Below, piece by piece: positions 1 to 9,243 of a stretch of DNA of 64,000 bases. The position numbers were made by a program, and so were the translations under genes. Within the stretch, counting starts at the first letter, position 1. Every line of letters begins with the position of its first letter. The notes under the pieces were generated by a model, which was not told where the DNA came from, made no database searches, and worked only from the letters and a program-made list of their open reading frames with translations. The DNA comes from Pseudonocardia sp. DSM 110487 (GTDB taxonomy: Bacteria > Actinomycetota > Actinomycetes > Mycobacteriales > Pseudonocardiaceae), in NCBI RefSeq assembly GCF_019468565.1, contig NZ_CP080521.1, forward strand, positions 5,952,001 to 6,016,000, in the 5' to 3' direction.

Positions 1-309
1 CGCGAAGCAGGCCTCCATCCGGCCGCCGACGCCGGTGAGGTCGCTCGCCCTTCGCAGGGGGTCGCGGGTACGCCGATCCCGAGCAAACCCCGTCCCGCTC
101 GACCGCGGTCACCCGAACCGCAGCGGTCCGCCGCTGGCATGCCATCGCACTGACGCCGGTCGCGCCGACCATGGGTCTGGAGTTCGCCCACCGCAACGGA
201 TCTTCGTCACCCTGCGCCTCGTTGTTGCCAACTTCGCCCACGACGGGCTCTCGTCCGCTATGAAGACGGGCGATCCGAGATCACGAACGACCAGGGCGGA
301 CATCCGATC

Positions 310-1056
310 GTGACGCAGTACCACCCCCGACAGCCCTACCCCCCGTACGGTGCCGTCCGCGAGCGGCGCAACGGCATGGGCACAACCGCGCTGGTGCTCG
401 GGATCGTCGCTCTGGCGCTGTCCTGGGTCCCGATCGTCGGCGTCCTATGCTTCGTGTTCGGGCTCCTCGGACTGATCTTCGGATCCATCGGGATCGCGCA
501 GGCCGGTCGTGGCCTCGCCGACAACATGAGCAGCTCGATCGCAGGCGTTGTCACCTCGGTTCTCGCCATCGTGGTGCGGCTCGCGATCTACACGGCCATG
601 GCGGTGAGCGCCCAGTCGGGCACGGCGCCGGTCTCGCCCCTCGCTGCGCCGGGCGCGGGTGCGCCGGCGGCGCCGCATCAGGGGCGGACGGAGTTCCGCG
701 CCGGCGAGTCGGGAGCGACAGGCGGCTGGGTGGTCACCGTGAACGCATTGCAGCCGCAGCGTGAATCGCCTTCCCGTCCGCCGCTGCTCTGCTCGACGGT
801 GACGCTGTCCAACACCTCCGGCGAGGAGAGGCCGTTCATCGGCGGAGCCGACTGGAAGATCGACGACCCGCAGCGCGTCCTGCACGCCCCGACGCCGGTC
901 GGCGACAACGTGCTGGGCTTCGGGATGCTCCCACCCGCCGGCGAGGTCTCGGGCAACATCTGCTTCGAGGACCCCGGACTCTCCGGGACATACGTGATCA
1001 TCTACGACAACCGCGGACCGGACTCGACGCCGCTGAGCTGGACGGTCTCCCGGTGA
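310..1056 (+). CDS. DUF4190 membrane-anchored protein
   Basis: A 248-residue protein beginning with GTG. After a short Pro/Tyr-rich cytoplasmic tail it has two closely spaced hydrophobic helices (about residues 23-60, Gly-rich, the DUF4190 signature) and a third at about 78-98. A soluble outer domain follows (about 125-248) that resembles the beta-sandwich DUF4352-type domains found on many actinobacterial surface proteins. The function is unknown; a membrane-anchored extracytoplasmic domain is what can be seen. The start is chosen because the Tyr/Pro-rich tail begins there; no strong ribosome site is visible. It converges on the large regulator downstream across a short hairpin. Confidence 0.75.
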   Translation: MTQYHPRQPYPPYGAVRERRNGMGTTALVLGIVALALSWVPIVGVLCFVFGLLGLIFGSIGIAQAGRGLADNMSSSIAGVVTSVLAIVVRLAIYTAMAVSAQSGTAPVSPLAAPGAGAPAAPHQGRTEFRAGESGATGGWVVTVNALQPQRESPSRPPLLCSTVTLSNTSGEERPFIGGADWKIDDPQRVLHAPTPVGDNVLGFGMLPPAGEVSGNICFEDPGLSGTYVIIYDNRGPDSTPLSWTVSR

Positions 1057-1090
1057 CGATTGCCGTCCCACCTCGCCATCGGCCTACCGC

Positions 1091-1114
1091 CGGCCTTCCG
1101 CCTGCGGGAGGCCG
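1091..1114. terminator. Hairpin between convergent genes
   Basis: Two 11-base arms (1091-1101 and 1104-1114) pair with one mismatch around a 2-base loop, in the 81-base gap between two convergent stop codons. There is no T-tract, as is common in high-GC actinobacteria. A bidirectional terminator is inferred from position. Confidence 0.5.
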
Positions 1115-1137
1115 CCCCTCCCGGCCGTCAACGCCGG

Positions 1138-4100
1138 TCAGAGGCACGGCGGCCCCACGCCGGGATCCCCAATGTGGTCGCGCCACTCCGCTTCGGTCAG
1201 CCGCCGACCGGCGAGACGGCAGGCGACCTGCGCCCACGCCTCCGGGTGTAGGTCCCACAGCGTCACCCCGTCGCCCGAGTCGACGGCCAGCTCGGCACCG
1301 TCCGGCCGCACGGCAATGCCGTCGACCGGGCCTGGCAGCGGGATCGGGCCGCCGATGAGGACGCGCGCGGCGACGTCCACCAGCCAGACGGCCCCGTCGC
1401 TGCCACGCGCGGCCAGCAGGCGGCCGTCGGCGCTGTAGGCGTAGTGCTCGACCCGGCCTGGGATCCCGGTGACCGGCTGACCGACGACGGCGAGCGTCCG
1501 GGGCTCGTGGAACTCCAGCCGCCCGTCGGACGTCGAAGCGGCGACGAGGCCGTTGGGACCGAACGCGGCCGACACCACACCGGATCGCTCCGCGAGCTGC
1601 GCGCCGGTCGCGACGTCGCGCGTCACCAGCCGGAGGTCCGCCGGCCACACAGCGGCGACGACGGTGCCATCGGGTGCGAGCGAGGCCTCCTCGCCGGCTC
1701 GCACGAGGACCCGGCCGGCGTGCTCGCCGGTCTGAACATCCCACGTGATCACGGATCCCGGCAGCTCGCTGTCACCCCACGCCGTCACGCTGCTGCCGCC
1801 GGATCCGGTCCCTCGCGGTGGCTCTCCGAACCCACCGTCGAGCTGCACGATCTCCCGGCCGCTGGGCACGTCCACGACGTGCCCGGTGCCGCCGCGCTCC
1901 TCCCAGACGACGATGCGCGCCGGGTCCGCAGTCCACACCGGCTGCACGTATCCCGCCAGCGTGCGAACGACCGCGCCCGACGCGACATCGACGATGGCGA
2001 CGCCGCCTTGCCCTGTCGCGGCGAGCAGCCGGCCGTCGCTGCTGTACCCGCGCGGCACGCCCGCAACGGGGAGCTGCCTTCCGAGCGGACCGGCCCGGTC
2101 GAGCCTCCAACGCGCAAGCACCGGCTGCGCCGCGCCGAGCTCGACGAGCGTCGCGCCGTCGACAGCGAGCAGGAGCGCCGAGATCGGGCCGCGGTGCAGG
2201 TCGTAGCGCTCCCCCGTCGGGCGGCCGGTGGCCAGGTCGAGCGCGAGCACCCGTCCCGTCGCGTCGGCGCAGAGGACGACCCCTGCCGCTTCGGCGACCG
2301 CCGCCTGCTCGCACGTGCCGGAGACATGCGGGCGCACCCACGCGGGCCGGCCGTTGCCCCGGTCCCAGCGCGCCACGCCCCGGGTGCCTGCCGTGAGGAC
2401 GTCCCGACCGCCGGCCAGAGTGGCGACGAATGCGTCGGAGGTGCCTTCCGGTGCCCCCGTCAGCTCTTGGAGGACGGTGCCGTCGGCGGGATCGACCACG
2501 CGGAGCGCACCCACCGGGGAGCCGACCACCAGCGCGCCGTCGGCTCCGAAGGCCAGCGCGGCGGTGGTGCGCACCCGGTCGGTCTCGGCCTCGGCTATCG
2601 GCGGCACATCCACGCGCCCGCCTGCGATGTCGACGATCATCGCGCGGCCCGTCCTACCGCCGGAGACGGCGATGTGCCGGCCGTCGACCGAGACCGCGAC
2701 GGCACCGGCATCGAGCGCCGGCTCGGTCTCCGGCAGTAGCCTCCGGCCCGTCGCCACGTCGAAGACGTCGACGAGGGACCGGCCGCCGCGCACGTCCGAA
2801 CCCTGCCAGGCGATCGTTGCGGCGGTCCGGCCGTCGGCGCTGACGCTCACGGCCGCACCGTCGGCTGCAAGCCCCGGCGCTGGGAACGCCTGGCGCACGG
2901 CGCCGCTGTCGAGGTCGACGGCCCGCAGCACCGCATCCTGGCCGACCGCGAGCAGGGTGCGCCCGTCCGGCAGCAGGGCTCCCGAGCGTGCAGGTCCAGC
3001 GGTGAGCGGGACGTATCCGAGGAAGCCCGGCGCCGAAGTGACGATCCCGAGGAGGCCCGCCGCCGTCGCGGCTCCGGGACGGCGCCGGTACGCCTCCGCG
3101 GCCAGCAGGGCCGCGAGGTCACGTCGGCTTCCGCGCAGCGCCGCGCTTTCCGCGACGAGGCGGTCGACCTGGGCGTTCGCCGCGGTGCGCGTGGCCTCAC
3201 CCCGCTGGTGCACGGCGACGCCGCCGGCGGCGAGCGCCAGGACGAGGAGCCCGGCAACGGCGACGACCGCCACGCGCAGGCGACGGTTCTGCCGCGCCTG
3301 CTGATGCGCCCGGCGCCGTTCCGCTTCCTCGTCGGCGCCTGCGCTTAGCACCGACGCGTCGAGGAAGGCGCGTTCGAGCCTCGTGAGGTCCCGCTCTCCG
3401 CGTTCGACGGCGTCGGTGAGCCGGGCGCCGCGGTACAGCTCGCTCTCCGGCCGTCCGCGCTCCTCCCACTCCGCGGCGGCGAGGGTCAGGTGGCGCTGTG
3501 CGCGCCGGCCCGCGGCATCCTCGTCCAGCCATCGACGCAGCCGGGGCCACGCGCGCGTCAGCGCCTCGTGGGCGATCGTCACCGTGTCGACGTCGACTGT
3601 GACGAGCCGGGCGCGCACGAGCTGAACGAGCACCTCGCGCCGGACGGGGTCCGACCCGATGGCCGCCCACGGAACTCGGGTCGGGACCGGCTCACCGTCC
3701 TCGGCGGCGCTCACCAGCCGCAGCAGCAGATCCCGCAGCACCGCGCGCCGAAGCGCGGGGAGCGCGTCGTGCAGCTGGTCGGCGGTGCGCGCAACGGCGC
3801 CTCGGATCCCACCCGTGGCCCGGTAGCCGTCGACGGTCAGGGTCCGGCCCTGCATCCGGTGCCACGTGCCGGCGAGCGCGTGCGACAGCAGCGGCAACGG
3901 GCCGGCCTCACCGTGGACCTCGTTCAACAGCAGCTCGACGAGCCCGGGTTCGAGCCGCGCGCCCGCGGCCTGTGCAGGTCGTTCGATCGCCGCGCGCAGC
4001 TGCTCCTCGGTCATCGGGGTCAGCACGTGGAGCCCGCGCTCGGCCAGACGCGCGAACGCGGGGACGGCAGCGAGCCCGCCGACGTGGTCGGCCCGCAGGG

Positions 4101-5223
4101 TCACCACCACCGGACGCCCGGCCTCCGCGAGCTCGACGAGCCGGCCCAGGAACTCCTGCACGACCTGCGGTGCATGAACGGCGGTGAACAGCTCCTCGAG
4201 TTGGTCCACGACGACCGCAGACCGCGCGGGGGCGCCGGCCAGCAGACCGGCCAGCTCCGCCGCGGGCTCAGCGGCCGGCGTCACGAGCACGGCAGGTCGG
4301 CCGAGCGCCGGCACGATCCCGGCCCGCGCCAGCGAGGACTTCCCGCTTCCCGACGGCCCGACCACCACGAGCAGCGGCGAGACGGCCAACGATCGCAGGC
4401 AGGCGGCCGTCTCCTCCTCCCGTCCGAAGAAGCACACCGCATCGGTGGTGTCGTAACTCGCGAGCCCGCGGTACGGGCATCCGCCGCTCAGCGGCCGGGA
4501 CCGGACGTCCAGGGCCCGGTCCTGCCGCAGGATCGCGCCCTCGAGGGCCCGCAGCTCGGCGCCGGGGTCCAGACCGAGCTCGCGACGGAGCAGGTCGCGC
4601 GCCCGCCGCAGCCCGGCCAGCGCCTCGGCCTGGCGGCCGGTGAGGTACAGCGCCTGCGCGAGCAGCGCCCAGCGGTGCTCGCGCAGCGGCTCCTCCGCGA
4701 CCAGCGCGGTGGCGGCGGCGACATCCGGGTCGCTCGCCAGCTCGGCCGCGACCAGGTCCTCCTGCGCCCGCCGCCACAGCTCCTCCAGCCGCGCGACCTC
4801 GACCCGCGCCGGAGGCCAGGAGGGAAGGTCCGGCAGCGGCGCCCCGCGCCACAGCGCAAGGCCCGCGCGGAGGGCGACCGCGGCTCGGTCCGGCTGCCCC
4901 GCCTCGAGCAGGTCCCGTCCCTGCTCGGTGAGCAGCTCGAACCGGTGCACGTCGATCTCGTCCGCGGCGGGGGCGAGCCGGTACCCACCGGGCACCGTCT
5001 CGATTGCGGCACCACCGAGCACCGCCCTCAGCCGCAGCACGCACCCCTGCACGATCTTGCGCCACGACTTCGGCGGCGTCCCCTCCCAGAGCGCGTCGGC
5101 GATCCGCTCGGGTGCCAGTACCGCACCCGAGTGCATGGCCAGGACCGCCAGCACGACCCGGTCCCGGGGCGTCAGCCCCGCCGCGCCGTCGACGTGCAGC
5201 GGGCCCAGGAGGCCGATCGCCAC
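1138..5223 (-). CDS. SARP-BTAD-nSTAND1-WD40 transcriptional regulator
   Basis: A 1361-residue AfsR-like regulator. Domains in order: winged-helix DNA-binding domain (about 1-90), bacterial transcriptional activation domain of TPR type (about 95-240), nSTAND1 NTPase with Walker A GPSGSGKSS near 287-295 and Walker B VVVDQLEELF near 335-344, one hydrophobic helix near 645-662, then a C-terminal half of WD40-like beta-propeller repeats (about 700-1340). The GTG at 5223 is chosen because the SARP fold starts immediately (VAIGLLGPLHVDG); upstream in-frame sequence is Arg/Pro-rich and unlike the family. The transmembrane helix between NTPase and propeller suggests an external sensor with a cytoplasmic DNA-binding half; this is inference. 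Target unknown; a small secreted peptide gene is divergent. Confidence 0.9.
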   Translation of the reverse strand: MAIGLLGPLHVDGAAGLTPRDRVVLAVLAMHSGAVLAPERIADALWEGTPPKSWRKIVQGCVLRLRAVLGGAAIETVPGGYRLAPAADEIDVHRFELLTEQGRDLLEAGQPDRAAVALRAGLALWRGAPLPDLPSWPPARVEVARLEELWRRAQEDLVAAELASDPDVAAATALVAEEPLREHRWALLAQALYLTGRQAEALAGLRRARDLLRRELGLDPGAELRALEGAILRQDRALDVRSRPLSGGCPYRGLASYDTTDAVCFFGREEETAACLRSLAVSPLLVVVGPSGSGKSSLARAGIVPALGRPAVLVTPAAEPAAELAGLLAGAPARSAVVVDQLEELFTAVHAPQVVQEFLGRLVELAEAGRPVVVTLRADHVGGLAAVPAFARLAERGLHVLTPMTEEQLRAAIERPAQAAGARLEPGLVELLLNEVHGEAGPLPLLSHALAGTWHRMQGRTLTVDGYRATGGIRGAVARTADQLHDALPALRRAVLRDLLLRLVSAAEDGEPVPTRVPWAAIGSDPVRREVLVQLVRARLVTVDVDTVTIAHEALTRAWPRLRRWLDEDAAGRRAQRHLTLAAAEWEERGRPESELYRGARLTDAVERGERDLTRLERAFLDASVLSAGADEEAERRRAHQQARQNRRLRVAVVAVAGLLVLALAAGGVAVHQRGEATRTAANAQVDRLVAESAALRGSRRDLAALLAAEAYRRRPGAATAAGLLGIVTSAPGFLGYVPLTAGPARSGALLPDGRTLLAVGQDAVLRAVDLDSGAVRQAFPAPGLAADGAAVSVSADGRTAATIAWQGSDVRGGRSLVDVFDVATGRRLLPETEPALDAGAVAVSVDGRHIAVSGGRTGRAMIVDIAGGRVDVPPIAEAETDRVRTTAALAFGADGALVVGSPVGALRVVDPADGTVLQELTGAPEGTSDAFVATLAGGRDVLTAGTRGVARWDRGNGRPAWVRPHVSGTCEQAAVAEAAGVVLCADATGRVLALDLATGRPTGERYDLHRGPISALLLAVDGATLVELGAAQPVLARWRLDRAGPLGRQLPVAGVPRGYSSDGRLLAATGQGGVAIVDVASGAVVRTLAGYVQPVWTADPARIVVWEERGGTGHVVDVPSGREIVQLDGGFGEPPRGTGSGGSSVTAWGDSELPGSVITWDVQTGEHAGRVLVRAGEEASLAPDGTVVAAVWPADLRLVTRDVATGAQLAERSGVVSAAFGPNGLVAASTSDGRLEFHEPRTLAVVGQPVTGIPGRVEHYAYSADGRLLAARGSDGAVWLVDVAARVLIGGPIPLPGPVDGIAVRPDGAELAVDSGDGVTLWDLHPEAWAQVACRLAGRRLTEAEWRDHIGDPGVGPPCL

Positions 5224-5357
5224 CGCGGGAGTGTGCGGCCGCCGCCGTCGCGGGTCAACGGCCCCGATACCGGCCCGATACCCCGCCGCGCCCCGCGCCG
5301 GAACCGCCGGCTCCCACCGTGCAAGCACCGGCACCCGGCCGGACGCTAGGAGGAGCC

Positions 5358-5573
5358 ATGTCCGCCCTGACCGCATTCGCCGCCGTCGCACTCGCCGGCG
5401 CCGCACTGTTCACCCCAGCAGCGACCGCCACGTCGTGCCCGCCGAAGGACGGCGGCTACACCGTCATGGACGATTACGTTCGCAGCCTCGTCTTCTGGCA
5501 CCGGAACCCCGATTGGGGCTTCCCGATCCGGGACGTGCCGGCGCCGTCGTGCCGACTCCACACCCCGTGCTGA
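5358..5573 (+). CDS. Small secreted cysteine-containing peptide
   Basis: A 71-residue product starting at ATG 5358 behind a good ribosome site (AGGAGG at 5349-5354). Residues 1-25 form a classical signal peptide ending in an Ala-rich cleavage site, leaving about 46 mature residues with three cysteines and several aromatic residues. I do not recognise the family. It is divergent from the SARP/STAND regulator gene, separated by 134 bases, so co-regulation or a ligand role is possible but unproven. An in-frame ORF extends upstream, but the ribosome site and signal peptide fix this start. Confidence 0.6.
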   Translation: MSALTAFAAVALAGAALFTPAATATSCPPKDGGYTVMDDYVRSLVFWHRNPDWGFPIRDVPAPSCRLHTPC

Positions 5574-5575
5574 GC

Positions 5576-6607
5576 TCAGCCCACCTCGTCCCGCAGCAGC
5601 CGCGCCGCCCCGGCCAACGCTCGCATCTTCCCGAACGCGGAGTCGCGAGGCAGGTACTTCATGCCACAGTCGGGGGCGAGGACGAGCTGTGCAGGCGGGA
5701 TGCGGTCGAACGCCCGCCGGGCCCTGGCCGCGACCGTCTCGACGCTCTCGACCTCGGGCGTGGACAGGTCGAGCACGCCGAGGATGATCGTCTTGTCGGT
5801 GAGGTCGGAGAGCACGCCCAGGTCGAGGCCGGACTGCGCGGTCTCGATCGAGATCTGGTCGGTGGAGCACCCGGCGAGCTCCGGCAGGAACGAGTAGCCC
5901 TCCGGCCGCTCGTGGATGATCGCGGCGTAGCCGAAGCAGATGTGCACGGCCGTGGTGCCGGTGACGCCGTCGAGCGCGGCGTTCAGCGCCTTCAGCCCGT
6001 AGGCGCGCGCGGCGTCCGGGCGGGCCTGCATGTAGGGCTCGTCGAGCTGCACGATGTCGGCGCCCGCGGCGAACAGGTCCTTGACCTCCGCGTTCACCGC
6101 GGCCGCGTAATCCATCGCGGCGGCCTCTGCGTCGGGGTAGTGGTCGTTCTGCGCCTGCTGCGACATCGTGAACGGCCCCGGCACGGTCATCTTGATCGTG
6201 CGGTCCGTGTGGGCGCGTAGGAACCGCAAGTCGGCCACCTCCACCGGCCGAGGCCGGGTGATCGGGCCGACGATCCGGGGCACCGGATTGGGGTGGCCGC
6301 TGCGGTCGAGCGCGGTGCCCGGGTTGTCGACGTCGACGCCTTCGAGCGCGGTGGCGAAGTGGTTGCTGTAGCTCTCGCGGCGGATCTCACCGTCGGTGAG
6401 GATGTCCAGCCCCGCCTCCTCCTGCAGCCGGATCGCGACGACCGTGGCGTCGTCCTGCGCCTCGGCGATGTGCTCCGGCGGGATGCGCCACAGCTCCTTC
6501 GCCCGCACGCGCGGCGGGAACCGGCCGGCGAGCTTCGCGCGGTCGATCAGCCACTCGGGCTGGGCGTAGCTTCCGACCAGGGACGTCGGCAGCAGCGGCA
6601 ACGACAC
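5576..6607 (-). CDS. Cobalamin-independent methionine synthase family protein (MetE C-terminal type)
   Basis: A 343-residue single-domain TIM barrel of the MetE C-terminal/UROD-like superfamily, about half the length of full MetE. The zinc-ligand pattern is present: His in VHICFGY and Cys in APDCGMKYL near the end. Such short proteins transfer methyl groups to thiols or act in catabolic demethylation, and the actual donor here is unknown. Starts with GTG at 6607 behind GAGGAGG. Divergent from a PPOX gene with only 35 bases between starts. Confidence 0.8.
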   Translation of the reverse strand: MSLPLLPTSLVGSYAQPEWLIDRAKLAGRFPPRVRAKELWRIPPEHIAEAQDDATVVAIRLQEEAGLDILTDGEIRRESYSNHFATALEGVDVDNPGTALDRSGHPNPVPRIVGPITRPRPVEVADLRFLRAHTDRTIKMTVPGPFTMSQQAQNDHYPDAEAAAMDYAAAVNAEVKDLFAAGADIVQLDEPYMQARPDAARAYGLKALNAALDGVTGTTAVHICFGYAAIIHERPEGYSFLPELAGCSTDQISIETAQSGLDLGVLSDLTDKTIILGVLDLSTPEVESVETVAARARRAFDRIPPAQLVLAPDCGMKYLPRDSAFGKMRALAGAARLLRDEVG

Positions 6608-6642
6608 GTGTCCTCCTCGGGTCTGATGGATACGGTTAGGCC

Positions 6643-7065
6643 GTGAGCGAATTGCCGAAAGAGCTCCGAGAACTGATCGAATCCGGCCCTCTGACCCACC
6701 TGAGCACCATCAATCCCGACGGAAGCCCCCAGGTGAGCGTCATCTGGATCGGCCTGGACGGCGACGACATCGTGTCCGGTCACATGGCGCGGTATGCGAA
6801 GCAGCGCAACATCGAGCGCGATCCACGGGTGGTGCTGTCGTTCGTCGGGCCGCGCGATCCGAGCGCGGTGCTGAACCCGTACGCCGTGCTGCGCGCGCGG
6901 GCCACCGTCGAGCCGAGCGACGAGGCGTGGGACCTGCTCAACCGTCTGACCAAGGTCTACATGTCGCCCGACGACGAGTTCCCCGCTCCGAAGGGCCCCG
7001 GCTACATCATCCGCTACTCGGTCGAGCGGATCGGCGGCGTCGGGCCCTGGACGGATTCCCACTAG
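6643..7065 (+). CDS. PPOX-class (F420/FMN-dependent) flavoprotein
   Basis: A 140-residue split-barrel protein of the pyridoxamine 5'-phosphate oxidase-like family, the length usual for actinobacterial F420-dependent members. The N-terminus (GPLTHLSTINPDGSPQVSVIW) matches the start of the split barrel. It begins with GTG 6643; little space for a leader remains, so leaderless expression is possible. Substrate unknown. It faces the minus-strand catabolic operon tail-to-tail, with 8 bases between stop codons. Confidence 0.8.
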   Translation: MSELPKELRELIESGPLTHLSTINPDGSPQVSVIWIGLDGDDIVSGHMARYAKQRNIERDPRVVLSFVGPRDPSAVLNPYAVLRARATVEPSDEAWDLLNRLTKVYMSPDDEFPAPKGPGYIIRYSVERIGGVGPWTDSH

Positions 7066-7073
7066 GTGGGGCA

Positions 7074-8027
7074 CTAGGGCCTCAGGACGATCCGGCCGGC
7101 GGCGGTGCCCTCGGCCTGCCGCTGCCATGCCGCACCCACATCCGCGAGCGGCGCCACCTCGTGCGCCACGGTGAGCGTGCCGCCGGCCGCGTGCTCGGCG
7201 ATCGCCGTGACGGCGGCGGCCCGCTGCTCGCGGGTGAGGGCGTTGTTGGTGTAGCCGAGCAGGCGAAGCGACCGGCCACGTAGCGTCGACGAGTCGATCG
7301 GGCAGGTCTCCGAGGCCGAGCTGCCGAGGTTCACCAGCCGCCCGTGCGGGCCCAGCGCCTTGGCCGCCGCGGCGGCAGGCGCCCCGTACAGCGGGTCGAG
7401 CACGAGATCGACGGGCCCGTCGGCGGCGGCGATGAACCGCTCTGCGAGCTCGCCGACGTCGTCGGTGTCCAGGGCCACGACGACATCGGCGCCCGCCTTC
7501 TCGGCCCTTGCCCGCGCGGCCTCCGACCGCGCACCCGCGATCACGCGGCGGGCTCCGGTGGCGCGGGCGAGCTGGACGGCGGCCTGCCCGACCACTCCCC
7601 CCGCACCGAGCACGATCACCTGCTCGCCGGGGGCGAGCTCGCCGCGCCAGGTGAGCGCCATGTGCGCGGCCACCGCCGACAGCCCGAGCGCCGCGACCTC
7701 AACCGGGTCGACGCTCGCCGGCAACGTCACGAGGTCCGCCTCGGGCACGGCGGCCCGCTCGGCCATGCTGCCGTCGCCAGGGGCCATCCCGGCGGACGTC
7801 GGGAACCACACCACCCGGGCACCGGCCCGTCCCACGCCCTGCACACCGGGGACGTACGGGGTGGCCGGCCGCCCGAAGTACGAGGTGCCGGTGGCGCACA
7901 GCAGGTCGAGCGGGGTGATCGGCGCGGCCAGCACGTCGACCAGCACGTATCCCTCTGTGGCCGCGGGCGGTTCCCGATCGGACACCACCGGCGGCCGACC
8001 GCAGTCCACGACCTGGGCGGCCCTCAT
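7074..8027 (-). CDS. Quinone oxidoreductase-like zinc-less MDR enzyme
   Basis: A 317-residue medium-chain dehydrogenase/reductase. It has an N-terminal GroES-like domain, no structural-zinc cysteine cluster, and a Rossmann motif VLGAGGVVGQAAVQLAR near residues 140-156, as in QOR/zeta-crystallin. It probably reduces an enone or quinone with NADPH. Last gene of the CoA-transferase/LigAB operon: its ATG (8025-8027) overlaps the LigA stop (ATGA coupling). It may reduce an unsaturated ring-cleavage intermediate; this is inferred from context only. Confidence 0.8.
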   Translation of the reverse strand: MRAAQVVDCGRPPVVSDREPPAATEGYVLVDVLAAPITPLDLLCATGTSYFGRPATPYVPGVQGVGRAGARVVWFPTSAGMAPGDGSMAERAAVPEADLVTLPASVDPVEVAALGLSAVAAHMALTWRGELAPGEQVIVLGAGGVVGQAAVQLARATGARRVIAGARSEAARARAEKAGADVVVALDTDDVGELAERFIAAADGPVDLVLDPLYGAPAAAAAKALGPHGRLVNLGSSASETCPIDSSTLRGRSLRLLGYTNNALTREQRAAAVTAIAEHAAGGTLTVAHEVAPLADVGAAWQRQAEGTAAGRIVLRP

Positions 8028-8386
8028 GTGGCGATGTCCGGGTAGGGCAGCGAGAAGTGGGCGAGCTTCCGGGCGTACTCCTTCTGGAACCCGAGCGGCT
8101 CGTCGTAGTCGCGCTCGAACATGGCGATGAACAGCGTGAGCGTCAGGAACGGGTGCGCGCCCAGCTCGAACAGCTTCGGGTAGTCGTGCGCCGACAGGGC
8201 TTCGCGCTCCTCGTCGTCGAAGGCGAGCCAGGTGCTCTTCTCGGCATCGGCGCAGTTCAGGATCCGGTTGGCCTCCTCGGCCTCCCACCACGCGACCGTG
8301 CCAACGGGGTCGGCGCGGTAGCGCTCGACGAGGTCGGCGTCGCGGTCGACGGTGAAAAGGAACTTGTCCAGCAGGTACTTACTCAT
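8024..8386 (-). CDS. LigA-type small subunit of extradiol dioxygenase
   Basis: A 120-residue all-helical protein of the protocatechuate 4,5-dioxygenase alpha-subunit (LigA) family, the size expected for a separate alpha chain. It overlaps the end of the ligB-like gene by 4 bases, the arrangement expected for two subunits of one class III (LigAB) dioxygenase. The alpha chain caps the active site of the beta chain. Substrate not deducible. Confidence 0.8.
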   Translation of the reverse strand: MSKYLLDKFLFTVDRDADLVERYRADPVGTVAWWEAEEANRILNCADAEKSTWLAFDDEEREALSAHDYPKLFELGAHPFLTLTLFIAMFERDYDEPLGFQKEYARKLAHFSLPYPDIAT

Positions 8387-9243
8387 CGAGCACCCCCTGG
8401 GTACCAGGTGAAGTAGGCCTCCATCGTGTGGAACAGGTCGTAGGTGTCGACGTAGTCGGCCTTCTGCCCCTCCCCCGCGACGCCCATCATCAGCATGAAG
8501 TCCATGAACCCGTGGGTGGCGTTGCCGGGGGCGTGCAGGCTGTCGAGGGTGACCTCGGCGAGGCAGCCCTCGATGTCGCCCGAAGAGATCCACTCCACGG
8601 CCTTCTGGTCGAACTGCGGATCGGGGCCGTGCGGGCCGAACTGGCGCGGCCCGCCCAGCTCGAGGGACAGGTGCCCGGTGCCGATCACCGCGACGCGCTG
8701 GTCGGACGGCCACGACTCGACCAGCTCGCGGATCGTCCGCCCCAGCTGCACGAACCGCTTCGGCTGAGGCAGCGGCGGCGCGAAGATGTTGGTGTAGACC
8801 GGCACGATCGGCAGGTCGGCCTCGGGCCGCAGCGTGATGATCGGGCAGGTGATGGAGTGGTCGATCCGCAGCTCGTTGGAGAACGCCAGGTCGAACCCGG
8901 AATCCAGGCCCTCGCGCAGGATGTACGCGGACAGGTCCTCCTGGCCCTTCAGGACCATGCGCGGCAGGCCGAACTCGCGCTCCTCGTTGTACCAGTTGGC
9001 GTCGTACATCGGCGCCTTGCCGACGAGGAACTGCGGCATGTTGTCCAGCCACAGCTGGTGGAAGTGGTCGGACCCGACCATCACGAGCACGTCGGGCCGG
9101 GCCCGCGTGAGCGTCTCCCGGAACGCCTCGACCTTGCGCACCCACTCGTCCGCGAACGGCGGGCGGTCCTCGCCGGTGGAGGTGCTGGCGCGGTAGTAGA
9201 AGGGATGGTGGGTCGAGGCGATCACCGCCACCAGCTCAGCCAC
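8383..9243 (-). CDS. LigB-type extradiol ring-cleavage dioxygenase, catalytic subunit
   Basis: A 286-residue class III extradiol dioxygenase catalytic subunit. Candidate iron ligands are H12 (in ASTHHPF) and the His pair of GSDHFH (60, 62); H191 in GTGHLSLE fits the conserved catalytic base. Enzymes of this family open catechols such as protocatechuate or gallate using Fe(II) and O2. The start overlaps the preceding citryl-CoA-lyase-like gene by 8 bases, so translation is coupled. Substrate unknown; aromatic acid cleavage is the family norm. Confidence 0.85.
   Translation of the reverse strand: MAELVAVIASTHHPFYYRASTSTGEDRPPFADEWVRKVEAFRETLTRARPDVLVMVGSDHFHQLWLDNMPQFLVGKAPMYDANWYNEEREFGLPRMVLKGQEDLSAYILREGLDSGFDLAFSNELRIDHSITCPIITLRPEADLPIVPVYTNIFAPPLPQPKRFVQLGRTIRELVESWPSDQRVAVIGTGHLSLELGGPRQFGPHGPDPQFDQKAVEWISSGDIEGCLAEVTLDSLHAPGNATHGFMDFMLMMGVAGEGQKADYVDTYDLFHTMEAYFTWYPGGAR

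Noticed and set aside
35..324. ORFs on both strands before the first gene
   Set aside because: Arg/Pro-rich translations without any domain pattern or ribosome site; no gene supported in the first 309 bases.
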